Positions 23,887 through 36,203 of a stretch of 64,000 nt of DNA are shown here, one piece after another; positions within the stretch are counted from its first letter, which is position 1; every line of letters starts with the position of its first letter. The DNA comes from Polytrichum commune (taxonomy: Eukaryota > Streptophyta > Polytrichopsida > Polytrichales > Polytrichaceae), in NCBI GenBank assembly GCA_950295325.1, contig OX485807.1:31281666-31345665 (forward strand), read 5' to 3'. Both the position numbers and the translations under genes were made by a program. Under the pieces are notes generated by a model that worked only from the letters and a program-made list of their open reading frames with translations, was not told the origin of the DNA and made no database searches.

Positions 23887-25734
23887 ATGGCACTGCAAGA
23901 CATGTTGACGTTTGGCTGCAGCAGCGTTAACCCACCAGCTGCGAAGCGCAAGTGGCGAGACAGCATGACAATGGAACACACCATCTCCCCCTGCAAGAGG
24001 GAGAGGCTGATGAGTATCACTGCACTAGATGAACACTTCGAGGTTGAGGCCATGAGTGCATCAGAGCTCTGGGACCATCATCACAACTCTTGCTCCGGAG
24101 GTCCTGCTGCGGCAGCATACGCCAGCCACCATCATACCTTCCCTATCGCCGCCTGCTTGTCACCGTGTGCATCTTCTGCTGGCGCTCTGGGGTCCATCTT
24201 CGACCCTGCAACCCTTTCACCTCTCCAAAACAGCAGCAGCTTCGAACCTCCCGCATCGAATAACAACTTCTGGTGCATCGAGAATCTGACTAATCTCCCG
24301 GAGGCCACTCCCTTGGCTTCCTTCGCAGGGTACGGTGACAGCTCGGAACTCGAGACCATGAGCAGAGACAGCCGGAGCTACCCTCTCACAATCTCGTCGC
24401 TCGAGAATTGTGACTCACCCACGGACAGTTACACCAGTTTGCACCACCCTGACTTGGATGGTATCGCCGCAGTCGTGGGCCAGAGTGTGCTCTTCGGAAG
24501 CAGCAGCAGCCAGCAAGTTGAGGTCACTCAAGCTGATCACCGCTGCCCACCCATGAATGTTGTGTCAAGTTCTCCACCTCCGGTGGTGCGTTCTTCATGG
24601 CAATTACCACCAGGCGATGTTCTGCAAGAGCGGCACCAGCAGCAGCAAACTGGGGCGCCAGGAATACCTTGCACGCTGTCGAATGTGTTGCAAAGCTTGC
24701 AGGGCACTTCGATGTCAATGAATATGGTGCATTACACCGAAAGCTTCACGGCAGAGAGCCTGAGATCGACACTTGAGAAATTCAGACCCACACCTGACAA
24801 CATCCTCACCAAACCCGATGTCAGGCTGAGATCTTCGCATTATATCACCTCGGAGGCCTTCCTCCCAGCGTTGGATCGACTAAGACGAGCTGGCGAGACC
24901 CCTGCAGAGATCGGTCCAAAAGCTGCAAATGGCGCTGCAATCAGTGGTGCTACTGCATCGACAACCCAAACCGGGGGTGGGGGTGCGGTGGGGCGTGTGT
25001 TTCGAGGGGTTAGGAAACGGCCGTGGGGTCGATGGTCTGCGGAGATTCGAGACAGAATTGGGCGATGTCGTCACTGGCTGGGCACATTCGACACCGCAGA
25101 AGACGCAGCAAGAGCTTACGATGCAGCCGCTCGCAAGCTTCGAGGAGCTAAAGCGCGCACCAATTTCACCCTACCAAATTGCAGCTCATCGCCTCTACCT
25201 GCTTGCGCAGCGACTGCCTCGCGCATTGACCTGCCTGCTGTGTCCACCAGGAGCCGATCCCACAGGAAAGTAACTGGGGTAAGTACCACGAAATCATCAT
25301 CAGCAAGGACCGTTGGTTTGGAACATCGCCTCACGACAGCCCGGGAGAGGAGACCGCGAGGACCGAAGTCTGCAGCAACAGCTTTGAGTGCTCGTCTGAG
25401 TGATGATATGAGAACATCCGAATTCATGACCCACCCGCCGAAGAAGGGCGTGTTGTTGCAGCTTCCGCTTCCACCAAAGCCTGCTGCTGGACAGGCCAAC
25501 AATACTGTGGATTGTCATGGAACCAGCAACAGCAGGTTGGAGCTTGATCTGAAGCTCGGCTTTTGCAGTCCGAAATCATGCTCCAGCCTCGAGAGCACGC
25601 AAGAATCCACCGCTACATACCAGTCGCCAGTTCTCTCCGATTGTTCTCTCCAGTTTACCACCTCAAGATTACTTAGAAACTCGACCCCCGGGTTCTCATC
25701 ACCTGATCCACTATCGTGCTATCCTTGGCGTTAG
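23887..25734 (+). CDS. AP2/ERF transcription factor with C-terminal EAR motif
   Basis: Encodes a 615-residue, single-exon AP2/ERF-family DNA-binding protein, expected to act in the nucleus on GCC-box-like promoters. The single AP2 domain spans about residues 372-427: it opens [18 protein letters not shown], has the WLGTF core and 'AARAYDAAA', and ends RTNF. Alanine and aspartate occupy the positions that separate ERF from DREB proteins (A in SAEIRD, D at its end). Residues 551-557 read LELDLKL, an LxLxL EAR repression motif. A single AP2 domain plus EAR suggests a repressor, like ERF group VIII, but the subgroup is not resolved. Length is about twice that of typical ERFs; the extra N-terminal 370 residues are Ser/Pro/His-rich and mostly low complexity, apart from a conserved-looking stretch around residues 276-340. 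The ATG is the first in frame after a stop at 23836-23838. The gene is GC-richer than its flanks. Confidence 0.9.
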   Translation: MALQDMLTFGCSSVNPPAAKRKWRDSMTMEHTISPCKRERLMSITALDEHFEVEAMSASELWDHHHNSCSGGPAAAAYASHHHTFPIAACLSPCASSAGALGSIFDPATLSPLQNSSSFEPPASNNNFWCIENLTNLPEATPLASFAGYGDSSELETMSRDSRSYPLTISSLENCDSPTDSYTSLHHPDLDGIAAVVGQSVLFGSSSSQQVEVTQADHRCPPMNVVSSSPPPVVRSSWQLPPGDVLQERHQQQQTGAPGIPCTLSNVLQSLQGTSMSMNMVHYTESFTAESLRSTLEKFRPTPDNILTKPDVRLRSSHYITSEAFLPALDRLRRAGETPAEIGPKAANGAAISGATASTTQTGGGGAVGRVFRGVRKRPWGRWSAEIRDRIGRCRHWLGTFDTAEDAARAYDAAARKLRGAKARTNFTLPNCSSSPLPACAATASRIDLPAVSTRSRSHRKVTGVSTTKSSSARTVGLEHRLTTARERRPRGPKSAATALSARLSDDMRTSEFMTHPPKKGVLLQLPLPPKPAAGQANNTVDCHGTSNSRLELDLKLGFCSPKSCSSLESTQESTATYQSPVLSDCSLQFTTSRLLRNSTPGFSSPDPLSCYPWR

Positions 25735-25873
25735 TAGTCAGTGATCGGTGCTGCTCTCTCAGTTAGGTGAATTGGGTGTATGATATTGAGCTCAGGATGG
25801 ACACGGTGCAGAATTTTTAGGGGTACATAATTGATTAGGGTGGGTAGACATAGATACAACGACTTCTACATTG

Positions 25874-25879
25874 AATAAA
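25874..25879 (+). terminator. Candidate polyadenylation signal of the ERF gene
   Basis: An AATAAA hexamer 140 bp after the stop codon. Position and orientation fit a 3'-end signal, but the cleavage site cannot be seen. Confidence 0.45.
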
Positions 25880-28800
25880 GAGAGCACAGGTAATCTGTTG
25901 GATTTACTCTTCATGGATTAACATGACTAACAGCTTACAAAGATCCATGTGTTCTTGGCTTTGATCAAGTGTCTCTTACATTTTGTTTGGGTTAACCGGG
26001 ACTTCATCGTCAGTGCATCATCGTTTCGAGGTAAATTAGATGTATCATATCGATATTGAACTCAGTATTGACATCGTGAATGTATGCTACATAATTGTTT
26101 GGGGTGTGTGGACATAGGTCCAGCGACTTCTTCATTTGATTAAAAGGAGTTCAGGTTTGTTGGATCCTAACTCTAGGTTCATCTTCTTGGTCGAACCTGA
26201 CTGTAAAGATATAGCGTCGCTGGTTTCTTACATATTGTCAATTTATGACTTGTTCATAAGTGCATCATGGTTTTGACGATAGTATGGCAGCTTTTAGATC
26301 ATCGACTCGCTTCTGTAGACTTTGTGCATGCAGTTCTCTAAGTAAATCAGTTGTTTGCATCTCTGGTGAAGCTGGTCCCTTGTCAGGGTTCTCTGCAAAT
26401 GGAGGAACACGAAGTAGTGTTCCAGGTTCAATGTATACGTGAACATGAAACAGAGAAAATGTCCAGTGTAGGATCTGACATTCTATGAATACGACTTTAG
26501 AACCTCTTTAATTTTTAAAGTAGTACATTGTGTAACTCTACTCGTCATATGGGATGCTGATAACTAGCGTCTGACTCAATAGTCTTCCGATGATCTGCAT
26601 TGTTAAGTTCCATACATTCTACTTAGCTCACTGTAACCCTTCTTACTCGTGGATTGCATATTCGACCCTCTAACGGTCAAGTTGGGTAATGAGAAGGCAC
26701 TCAAGGTTCATTTGATTACAGAATGTAGGTATCCGGTGCCTGAAACCTTCAACTTTGGGTCAAAGGTTTCAAAACATGAATCAAATTACTGATTGATGCT
26801 TTGCCCTTTAATCACAACAGCAAAACATCTGAAAGGGCAACGGTATCAACATTTGAGGGTTGTGGGCTTTAACTACGTTGGCCCCTTGGAAAATCTCGTG
26901 CAGTGCAAGCTTGTGGGTGCTAAGAGGGCTATCGAATATCAACATCAATCAGCTTCCACAAAACTGTGACAACATCACTTCATCATTTCAGGTATGTTTT
27001 CACCACTGAAATCTGAAGTATCCATGAGAATGCCAATATGCCCATACTTTGAATCAATGTGAACTGCTTGTACATGGTTTCTTTTGAACCTAGACTCGCA
27101 CAAGCCCGGCTGCTTTCTCCATATATCGACTAAAGCTCCGTCGATGTTGGAGACCGGTGCTGCAGCAGCTGGGGTTTAGATAGCAGGTCTATGTATATAT
27201 ATGCAGTTTGATCTTTTGAACCGGACCATATATACAATTGTGATGAATCTATAACTCTGAAACTTAGACCAGCCTCGAGGCTAACCAATGGAGTGGCATT
27301 AGTTCTGAAGATTCTTTCACATTTACAGCAGTTGTGGACGACTGTGAACTTCAAATGACGTTGGTTGCTGTATGCCTTGTGCATGCCAATGCATTTACCA
27401 TGTAGAGAAGAATCGAGTAGGTCAATGTAACAGCAGTCTGTGTATGCATCAACCAAACCCATTTGACATTCATGAGTCACCAATCCGGGGAGGTTCACGA
27501 ATGCTCTGAACTATGTATGCAGGCTGCGCAACAGTGAGGAATGGATCTAAGTCAGATGCCAAATGGTTATGGGGCAGATCAGATTCTCAGTGTTTCTGCC
27601 TCAGCTCTTGATCAGTACATGTGCTGACAAGTTCAGGTGTAAGGTATGTTTCCGACCCACCTCCGAAAGTTAGTCCAGGTTGTATTAAGCTCTTCTTCGT
27701 GTGTAACGTCGGAAGACGTAGTCCGGTCATGTTCATGCCAGAGTGCATACACAGACTAGACTCCTGCTGCAGTATGGATTTTTCAGTAGTTAAGTACTAG
27801 TCTATCTTATTGTACTCTATTCGACAAGGTTCAACTTTTTGGTGTCATGGCACCTGGACGTCGCCACATTAATGAGCCTTGTCAGCTAGAGGATCAGTAC
27901 AGATTGTACTCTTGGGGGCAGCTTACATTGGAGATCTCCGGCCCTGCCCATTCTTCCTGTGGTCCCTCTCCTCTGAGCTTCAGACACTTTGACCATGGCA
28001 AAGCTAGGAAGACCAACCTGATGCTGAAATTCTTAAAAATCCCCATTTCTGTAACTTAATCGATGTCCATACATAATGCGTCCCATTCAATGATCATATA
28101 CTGAAACAATTTCCTGTGGCTTCCAAATCTTAACGACTGTTGGACTCTTCCGAACATTATTAAAGTCTTAAAAACAATAGTGGGCCAACAATATCCACCT
28201 AAATCATGTGGATCTCGGCCACGTAGATCTCATGTACTGTATGTAAATCAGAGGACTGTTTAGTTTGAATTATGAAGGTGGGTTAAGTTGAAGGTTTTCG
28301 AAATTGCTTCAAATGATCAACTGATCTCCTGTCATAGAAGGACATCTCGGAGGTACAGTCCGGGTACAGTCCTGTCGACTAATCAGCAACTGGGACTGTG
28401 GGAGTTGCAGTGCCAGTTCCATTTTATATGAGTATTTGTCACAAAGAACTTGAGTCAGATTCAGGTTTCAACTCGATAACACCTGCTGTAGACTGACACG
28501 AGTCCATGTTGCAGATACCTCCCAATTTCGGTAGAAGCTAATGATAATTGGCTTCAACGTTGGGATTAGTGATGCTGGCGTGGAGATATTCCCCTGACAG
28601 TCTGCTGCTCTGTACTATGCCAGTCTAGTGCATCAACATGCGTGGAAACTGGTGTTTTCCGATGCTCTCGAGTATCAGAGGCATGTCTCAATGAGAACCC
28701 AACCTCCAAATGCAATTTGTGACCTTGGAATAGATAACACCGGCTGCAGAGTTAAGAACAAGGAATTCCAACCTTGATGAGGTCTTGGCAGATCTAGCAG

Positions 28801-30099
28801 ATAAACTGTGCCCAGGGGTGATAGGGTCCGGTAAAATCCTTGCCCTTGTAGGTTTCTGAGTGATCCATCCTAACTTCATCTCACCAAGGTAAAGTCAGTA
28901 TATCTAAAACCGACAGAACAAGCGCTGAGCAAATTTTCTGTTGTTAAAACCGTCAAATTTCTACATGTTTCTTTGCAAGATCAAGAACATTTCAATCCAC
29001 TAAAGAACACATTGTTTGAACACCTTGACCAGAAGTTCAAAGATTTAATTTTTATTTGGGATTAAATTCTATAACCAACACCTATATCAGTTGTTAGGAA
29101 GATCCACATCTTCAAAATCGGTATGTACCTATTGTACAAAATTTCTAGATATTGGTTTAGGTCGTGTGTTGGTTTTGGGTATGTTAATCTTACACTAATT
29201 CGCTGTTTTGTTACTTATTCCAAGGTCAAATCAGGTTTTTAAAATACTCAGAGCTAGAAAGGATTCCCATTGTTTTCTCCTTCAACGTCGAGGTCGCCAC
29301 GACTCCTTGGCCAGGGTTGGCACTGATTTGCGATTTATATTTGTGTGTGCACCTCCTCTGTTACATGAGCTCGCAAGCAAATACGTAGTGCATGTAACAC
29401 TAGAAATCTGAAAACGATTTCCTTATATAAAGCTGGAAGTGATGTTATAATTCCTTCTCTCCGATCACGCAAGTTTGTTCTCCTCGGCCAGGAAGCTCCT
29501 GCCAAATATTGTTTTCTTGTGCATTGTTTTCTTACCATCCCGAGGTGGCAACTCTCTCTTTTACAACAACTGTTTCTGAATCACTTCTAATGCTACTAAT
29601 GGATTGGTGGTTTGTTCTTTCACATAGAGGAGATACATGCTTGGAAAGAGGGCATTGAGAGGAATCCATTGACATGATTTGTGTTTGAATCAAAAACGTT
29701 TGCACTTTCAAATGTCATTTTTAGAAGTAATTAGAAGCAGTTTTTCTAAAACAGGGCCACCATCGAGGCTCCCTAGATTTTATTTCATTTCTAGAAAAAT
29801 CTACAAATTTTTTACAAATTTTTTATCTTTACAATGTTCATCATACAAAAAGTTGCTCTTCAAATAATGCTTTTAAGGAAAAGTTACCAAGTTCTAAAGA
29901 TGGTGACCCCTACGAGTGCTACAAATAGTTGCCATCCAAGGGTAACCATATAGTTGGATTAATTAGGCTTTCACTTGAACGTTGAAGGTCCAACCTTTAG
30001 ATGAAGTCATTCAAGTCCCATTATGTTGGCTTAGTTGATCATATTAGAAGTCTTACTCTTCTTAGGGTTATTTGGTCTGTTGTGTGCCCGGGGCCGATC
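25880..30099. other. Intergenic stretch downstream of the ERF gene, no gene seen
   Basis: About 4.2 kb with even base composition and no inverted-end element that I could find, unlike the rest of the intergenic DNA. The open frames (for example 27130-27498, minus) lack a recognisable domain. Diverged 'gacttcttcatt' and 'ttgttggat' segments near 25850-25920 and 26120-26170 suggest a local duplication of the ERF 3' flank. Confidence 0.45.
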
Positions 30100-30775
30100 C
30101 CGGGGGATGGACTCTTCATACCAAGTACAAATTAACGTGAGTGTAGAAAGGGGTATTATTTGATATATTAGTGTACATAGTATACATGAGAGGTATTGTT
30201 CTTCTCTTATGTTCACATTTAAAAGGCTACTAAGAATTTTGAAGTAAAGGTCGATGTACAAAAGAGGGCTGTAAGGTTTAGATAAAATTTTATAATAGAT
30301 GTGCTAGTTTCATCAAATTTATGATTTCATCCATTGTTGGCATATGATAATAATCCCCAATGACTACTTTGTCCATTCTTGTTAGGGCTTGTGTTTGGGT
30401 TCTAGGTTTTCTCAAATCGGAGGCCCTTGGAGCTCTTGTTGGCTTCCTTGAGTTTTTCTCTCAGATTTTGGCATGTTTGTCTTTGTATGTTTGATGCAAT
30501 CGATGAGTCAAGAAATGTTCAATAAGTTCCTCATTGAGTCATTGGAAAGTGAGAGTGGATTATTATGTAATAAAGGCTTCATTATCCCATGATTTGTATT
30601 TGTATATATGCTAGATGCATATATCATATGAAATAAAAGCTTACCATAAATACATGGGTCCATTTTCTAGCCTATGGTTAGTATGTATACATTCATTTTC
30701 GCTACAAATCTATCGTATATAGGGGTTTAATTTCATAGCACCCTATGCATGTCATTTAGGTTCCATGTGAAGAGT
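30100..30775 (+). repeat. Dispersed repeat, copy 1 (matches 41260-42180)
   Basis: Aligns in the same orientation with 41260-42180. Landmarks are 'tggactcttcatacca', 'tagtatacat', 'catttaaaaggct', 'tttgggttctaggtttt' and, near the end, 'tttaatttcatagca'. Copy 1 lacks the MITE that interrupts copy 2, so it serves as an empty-site comparison. No coding potential is evident. Confidence 0.75.
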
Positions 30776-32040
30776 CCCCCCCCTCGGGCGGCGCCCAACA
30801 CTCGCCAAAAATTAGAATATATTGCAAATTATACTATGAAAATTAGAATATATTGCAAATTATACCATGAAAATTAGAATGTATTCCTTGAGGGTTATAT
30901 GCAGTAGAATTTCCATCATTATGTTTGGAGATGTCATTGGTTTATGGTTCCATAATAAACGCAATTCATGTTGTTCTTGAGTGCATATCTACTTTGTGTA
31001 TGTTTGTTTTGTATTGTGGCCTTATGAAATTGCTTTGAGGCTATACTGCATTGTAATGAATTATTGGCTCTGTCTTTTGAGATGCTTTTTGAAATGAGCC
31101 AAAGTTTGGTTTTTGTTGGAGAACCAACTAGAATTGTCCATGTGTGGAGGATAATTGACATAGGACATCACACTCTTGTGATAAGCCGTTGGTTGATTTA
31201 TAATAAACATATGGTACATGGAAATGACCAACCCCAACCTGTCAAAGTAATTGAAAGGAACTACAAATGTAAAAAATTATAAGTTTACCTAATTAAAAGG
31301 GTCATTTAATTACACGTCAGCAAGATAATACCCCCCCAACAATTATACCCTTGTTGTATGTGATTCCCATAAGTCACACTAAGTGTCAGCCTCGGGACCA
31401 TGTGCACCTATTCGGGTCTTGGTCTTGGGTGGGTGTGTGTGTGCGTGTATGTGTATAATTTTAACAAATTAAAAATTTCATTTGTCTCAAAAACTAATAT
31501 TAATTGAAAACATATATTAATTTGATGAAGTGTATGTTATTCAATGATGGGTTAATGATGCAATATCAGTGGACGACCTCGGACAAAAAACATCCTTCCT
31601 ATTTCTTTGCTACGATTGGTTGGCTAGGATATAGGACACTTGGTGAGGGTGTTTAAAGTCTAGTTAGTGCGTAATTAGCTCATTATGTATCACGATCCAA
31701 GACCCATGATGAGTGTGTAAAGATAAACTTTGAGATGTAGAGTAGACAAGATTTGATTCTAACTTTTGAAATCGATTATAGCACATTCTAGCATAACACT
31801 TCAAAAGTGCATAACTAATCTAGAAATGATAAATTAAATTCACTTCCTCTACATAGAGAAAAAAATTCATGCGAAATGCCAATGTACATAAATAGAAAAA
31901 ACTGCCCAAGATCTAGTCCTATATATATAATAGGGCAGCATACTATACTTTTGGGGTTGGAGCATTGATCAATTCCTATGACACTCCGTACTTCAAACAG
32001 GACATTCTTATGTACTAAATCATTCAATCACTACAACATT
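30776..32040. other. Intergenic stretch, no gene seen
   Basis: AT-rich. It contains a short direct duplication near 30815-30880, where 'aaaattagaatatattgcaa' occurs twice. No gene is supported. Confidence 0.45.
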
Positions 32041-32120
32041 TACTATTCCCATTGCCTAGTGGCAGTTCCACCGTACCTGATGGTTGCAGGTTGATATCCG
32101 CACATTTAAAAAAAAAAAAA
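32041..32120 (+). repeat. Possible tRNA-derived SINE fragment
   Basis: An A-box-like motif TTGCCTAGTGGC (32052-32063) is followed 26 bases later by a B-box-like GGTTGATATCC (32089-32099), then by an A-rich tail (32107-32120). This is the layout of a tRNA-derived SINE head joined to a tail. It does not fold into a full tRNA, so it is not called a tRNA gene. Confidence 0.35.
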
Positions 32121-32884
32121 ATTGCTCCTCCTTGGTCACAATGTAAATGTAACTTACATGAATGCAATGATTCCATTATGGGAATGGAAGTGTTGTTGTC
32201 TCAATACAGTCTAACCTTGATAATGTCACCCTTGTTAATAGAACACCTTGATATTGTCACCTAAAAGTTTGAAACCGATTTTCATAGTGTAAAACTCCCT
32301 CGTCATTATCCCTATCACCCTTGATAATGTCACTATTTTTTTTTCAAAATCCGTAGTGTAAATGTGATAATATCAAGTATGGATGGATTGTATGGGTGGG
32401 CATGGGTTCGATATTATTGTTCATGGGTGAGCATGGGCTAAAGCAAAGCATATTGGGGGTCATTGAATGAGCTCTCATTCAATGCTTTTGGCATAGTGGG
32501 ATGCCTTGTATAATTTCAAATTTGGTACGTGTTTCGGAGTCCAAATGCTCAATTCTACATACTCGCAGTTGTCTGTAAGTTGAGGCCAAAGGTGGAAGTT
32601 CACAAACACACAGATACACTTCCTGCTGATTTTTCCTGTTGATTGTTTGACTTACAACAACTTGGTGGTGGTGGTGGGTTTCTTCCCCTTATAACTTGCA
32701 TTCCACAAATTTGAATGTTTGGTTCTAAGTTCTGTCCTTGCTCTTGCTTGTAAATATGTTGATATCAGTAATTTTCCTAAAGTCTTGACCTTCACCTGTT
32801 CATCTGTAACTACCAGCTGGTTCTACCTGTTCGTTGAGCACCAACCTTGATCGATGAACAAGTGCTGCATGCAGGCATAGTGGG

Positions 32885-33130
32885 ATGCCGTGTGTGATTT
32901 CGATTTTGGTACATGTTTTGGAGTCCAAATTAAATGCTAAAGATGTTTTGAATTTTATGGCTAGCCAAGGTTCTCAGATTTTCAGCACTCATGAGTTTGT
33001 CATGGAAAAAATCCATGACAAACTCATTAGAATTGGTGTTGCACATTTAACATCAACAAAACAATGTGACATTAGAAGCTTCTTTGTCTCTAATGAGAGG
33101 TCTTTACCTGATCTCAATGACACATTATGA
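32885..33130 (+). pseudogene. Possible pogo-type transposase C-terminal remnant
   Basis: An 81-codon frame inside the pogo-like element, ending '…TKQCDIRSFF…LPDLNDTL'. A 'Q.DI.SFF'-type motif occurs near the C terminus of some pogo/Tigger transposases. No DDE catalytic region is present, and the frame also contains a perfect hairpin (32991-33027), which makes its coding status doubtful. Confidence 0.35.
32991..33027. repeat. Perfect 16-bp hairpin
   Basis: ATGAGTTTGTCATGGA (32991-33006), five A residues, then its exact reverse complement (33012-33027). It lies inside the pogo-like element, away from its ends. Confidence 0.85.
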
Positions 33131-33359
33131 TGTGCTCTTGTTGTTATTCACAATTTTGAATTAGATTTTACATTCAAAAACATTGAAGTCTCGTATTTGT
33201 TATTTTTAAAAAAAATTGTAATTATATTTTGATTTTCTACATATATTTTGATAATATCACATTATGCACAAAATGTGACATTATCAAGTATGTCACACCT
33301 TGTTTATATCACACTTTTTGGTGAAACGGAGGGTGTGACATTATCAAGGTTAGGGTGTA

Positions 33360-34458
33360 CACCTGATCAACATTTGTTGAGTTCTCTATCATTGCTATTT
33401 TTGAATGCATCTTTTCAATACCCAAGGCTTGTCTACAATGCACCATTTATGGTTTTTAGTGTACGGCATGTGTAATAATGCCAGTCACCCTATTTTTAGG
33501 CATATTCTATGTTACATTAGTGTCACCTCATGACACTTGTAGGCGTTTAAGTATGCTTGCTAACATCTTGACATGAGTATGTCCAATGGTGTTGTGAGAT
33601 GTATGCCAATGTTACACAATAGTTCACAAGTTGACTAATTCGTACATAAATGTCATTTGACATGAGTTTGCTCAAGAATAGTATCTTCCTCTTGTATACT
33701 AGTCCACAAACACATGACACTTATCAATAGTATGTTGAATAATTTCTTAATTATAATTAGTAACGCACAACTATCATCTCAAGTATCCCAATGTGCTATA
33801 TTAAATGTCATAATGTAAATATCTTTTTGTTTCAATACTTACTTATTTATACGAAGATCATCATTTTACATTAGCAGATGTGACACTTTGAGACCTCTAG
33901 ACATCTAGTTTAGATTATTTTCCACTAGTGTGCATGACATTAAACACCCTAAATAGTGAATTGACCAATGGCTAATGACCCTGACCACCACTTTTAAGTT
34001 CTCTCGTTGTTTGAGAAATGAGTGACGGTGACATTTCAATTTACAGAAGGCCATCAAAAATAAAAGTGACCATGGGTGCGCATGTTGGAAAATGGATGAG
34101 AAAGTGACATGGAATCCTACATCTCCAAAGATGGATAGCATTTGGTGATCAACCATATTTTGCAACAAGAGAACCAAATAGGTTGTCTCAACAACTAAAA
34201 ATTAATGATGAACATGTCAAAAAATATATACTTTTAATCATTTCTATTTCTTAAAGTCTAATTTTAGTATGGTATAATCTAACAAATCTTAAAATCTAGT
34301 AACAATTTGTTAAATATACTATATCCTAATCAAGGTTTGCTTTACACTATATCCATGACCAAGGCTTTAAAAAGTTGGTGTGGATTTCTCTTGATCATGT
34401 TCTTTGGACCACTGACCATGACCACAAAAAACTCCAAATCATTTTTCCTCACATGCAC
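33360..34458. other. Intergenic stretch, no gene seen
   Basis: AT-rich sequence with no supported gene or element boundary. Confidence 0.45.
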
Positions 34459-34466
34459 TTGGTCAT

Positions 34467-35203
34467 CAGGGTTGTCTATTGTGTCGTGACGGAGGCTAAT
34501 CCCGACATAATGTCGTGGCGTCACGACATTATGCCGGATGCCGTCTTTATCCTGACGAACTTGAATTTTACCGTATTTTTTTTGTGTAATTACATTACCC
34601 CAATCAGGACACGTATGATTTACGATGTCCACGTATGGTGCCATGTCAGCAAAGTAGAGGTAAAGTGGGAAAAAAATTACTAGCGCCCATCCCCCCCCCC
34701 CCCCGTTCCCCCCGCTCCCTACGTTCCCCTCCCCCATCCGGCCCGGCCCCCCCCCCATCCGAACCCCCTCCCCCCCCCCCAATCCGAACCCCAATCCGGC
34801 CCCCATCCATACCCCATCCGGCCTCCATCCGGTACCCCACCCGGCCTTCCATCCGGCGTTCCCTCCGTCCGCATCCGTTCCCGCCCCCGTTCCCGTCCCC
34901 GTCCGCTCTGTTCCCCTCCCCCCCACACCCTCATTTGTCATATTTTACTACTTTGATTTTAACAGAATGATAAACACAAAGGCAAAATGATTTACCTGGC
35001 AAGGGAAATATGCACATCCACGTCGGATTTTTCTGCCACATTGGATGCCACCTTGGCAAGAAGGTAAGTATTTTACCCACCCTACTAGCTTCCCCCTAGT
35101 ATGACCCTACGTGGACCCTATTATGTCGTGACGGAGGGGTCCGCCCCGACACGACACGTCATGACGTCATGACGGTGGCAGGACGTCGCGATAGACAACC
35201 CTG
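34467..35203. mobile_element. hAT-type element with CAGGGTTGTCTAT ends, copy 2 (737 bp)
   Basis: Same orientation and ends as the element at 16523-17152, flanked by a perfect 8-bp duplication TTGGTCAT (34459-34466 and 35204-35211). It is about 107 bp longer, mostly because the C-rich core (about 34685-34925) is expanded. Glycine- or proline-rich open frames of up to 199 codons across this core are composition artefacts. Confidence 0.9.
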
Positions 35204-35211
35204 TTGGTCAT

Positions 35212-36049
35212 GTGTGTAAAACAACCCTCATGTGCCCCAAAAAGATCACCTAGATGAGTAGCTCGGAGCTCTTTGCACACAATGAACCAGGAGAATCGAC
35301 CACTACATTACTTTGTCTAATTAGTGTGGGTTACCATTCAAAGTTGCATGCCCGGGTACGCAACTCCGGTATTATATGCTACAATAATCATAATCACTGA
35401 TAATGCATTTTAGTCCAATATTGAGTGATATAATTTGTTTTAATGTAGGAAACTTTTTTAGCCCTTCTAACAAGGAATCAAAAAATGTGATTATATATAG
35501 GAGATGAAAATTTCATGAAGCATATAATTGCATTAAAAACCTAATTATATGAGTTTTCAATTTTCAATTTTCAATAATTTAATACAGGCACCATAGGCCA
35601 AACTACCCAAATTTTTGAGATTTCTAATTTTAAAAAATAAAGATTTATTATTATTAGTACTATAAATAAAACCTTGTCAATGACCTTTCATTTTCATTGG
35701 AGGCATCTACTCATGTGGATCTTTTCAAATTAGATGCTCTACAAGGTTAAAAAAATTAGGCGTTTCAATTCTTTATATATGTTGTGGATTTTTTTTTTAA
35801 TATGATAAATATGCAATCCAAGTTTTTTTACATCACCTTTTCATTTAATTTGGTCTTCACCCAACATTTTAGTCCTTTCATTTATGTATAATTTGATACA
35901 TCATATTCTTTGATGTGCATACTCCCTGCTTATGTTATTGGGGTAAAAAAAAATTCTTATGTCAACAAATAAAAGTTATAACAACATGTAACTCCTAATG
36001 CTAACCCACACTAATCAAACGAAAGAATGTAATTATAGATGATAGCCTG
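35212..36049. other. Intergenic stretch, no gene seen
   Basis: Very AT-rich, with short direct repeats such as 'tttcaattttcaa' near 35550-35575. No gene is supported. Confidence 0.45.
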
Positions 36050-36203
36050 GTTGCGTTTAAGAAATAACCGGTTGAAGTTCCAGACTTCAAGAAAAGTATT
36101 GATCGTTTTAGAAGAATCTATGGAACATACCTCAAAATAAATGAAACTAAGAAGCAACAAACTGAAAGATCACAACATGTAACCAGTTGGACTTGAAAAC
36201 ACT
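36050..36203 (+). repeat. Coding-like dispersed repeat, copy C
   Basis: Inverted relative to copies A (17161-17345) and B (37165-37365). Read on the plus strand it includes 'PVEVPDFKKSIDRFRRIYG' and ends in 'catgtaaccagttgg'. A foldback element (36203-36459) starts close to its end. Confidence 0.6.

Larger units (their letters stand above)
32207..33357. mobile_element. Pogo/Tc1-mariner-like element, 1151 bp
   Basis: Ends are CAGT-CTAACCTTGATAATGTCAC on the left and the reverse complement with two differences on the right (21 of 23 match). TA dinucleotides flank both ends (32205-32206 and 33358-33359). Sub-terminal copies of 'ttgataatgtcac' lie inside each end (near 32322 and 33266). CAGT-starting ends with TA duplications are typical of the pogo branch of Tc1/mariner. 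Only a small transposase-like frame remains. Confidence 0.8.

Noticed and set aside
23514-24053. Minus-strand frames upstream of the ERF gene
   Set aside because: They lie in the degenerate repeat array and show no family resemblance or codon pattern.
24056-25518. Several alternative-frame and antisense open frames of 60-128 codons
   Set aside because: They are shadows of the GC-rich ERF coding sequence; only the 615-codon frame carries domains.
34342-34970. Long open frames on both strands (up to 199 codons), glycine- or proline-rich
   Set aside because: They run across the C-rich core of a hAT MITE; the low-complexity composition alone keeps the frames open.
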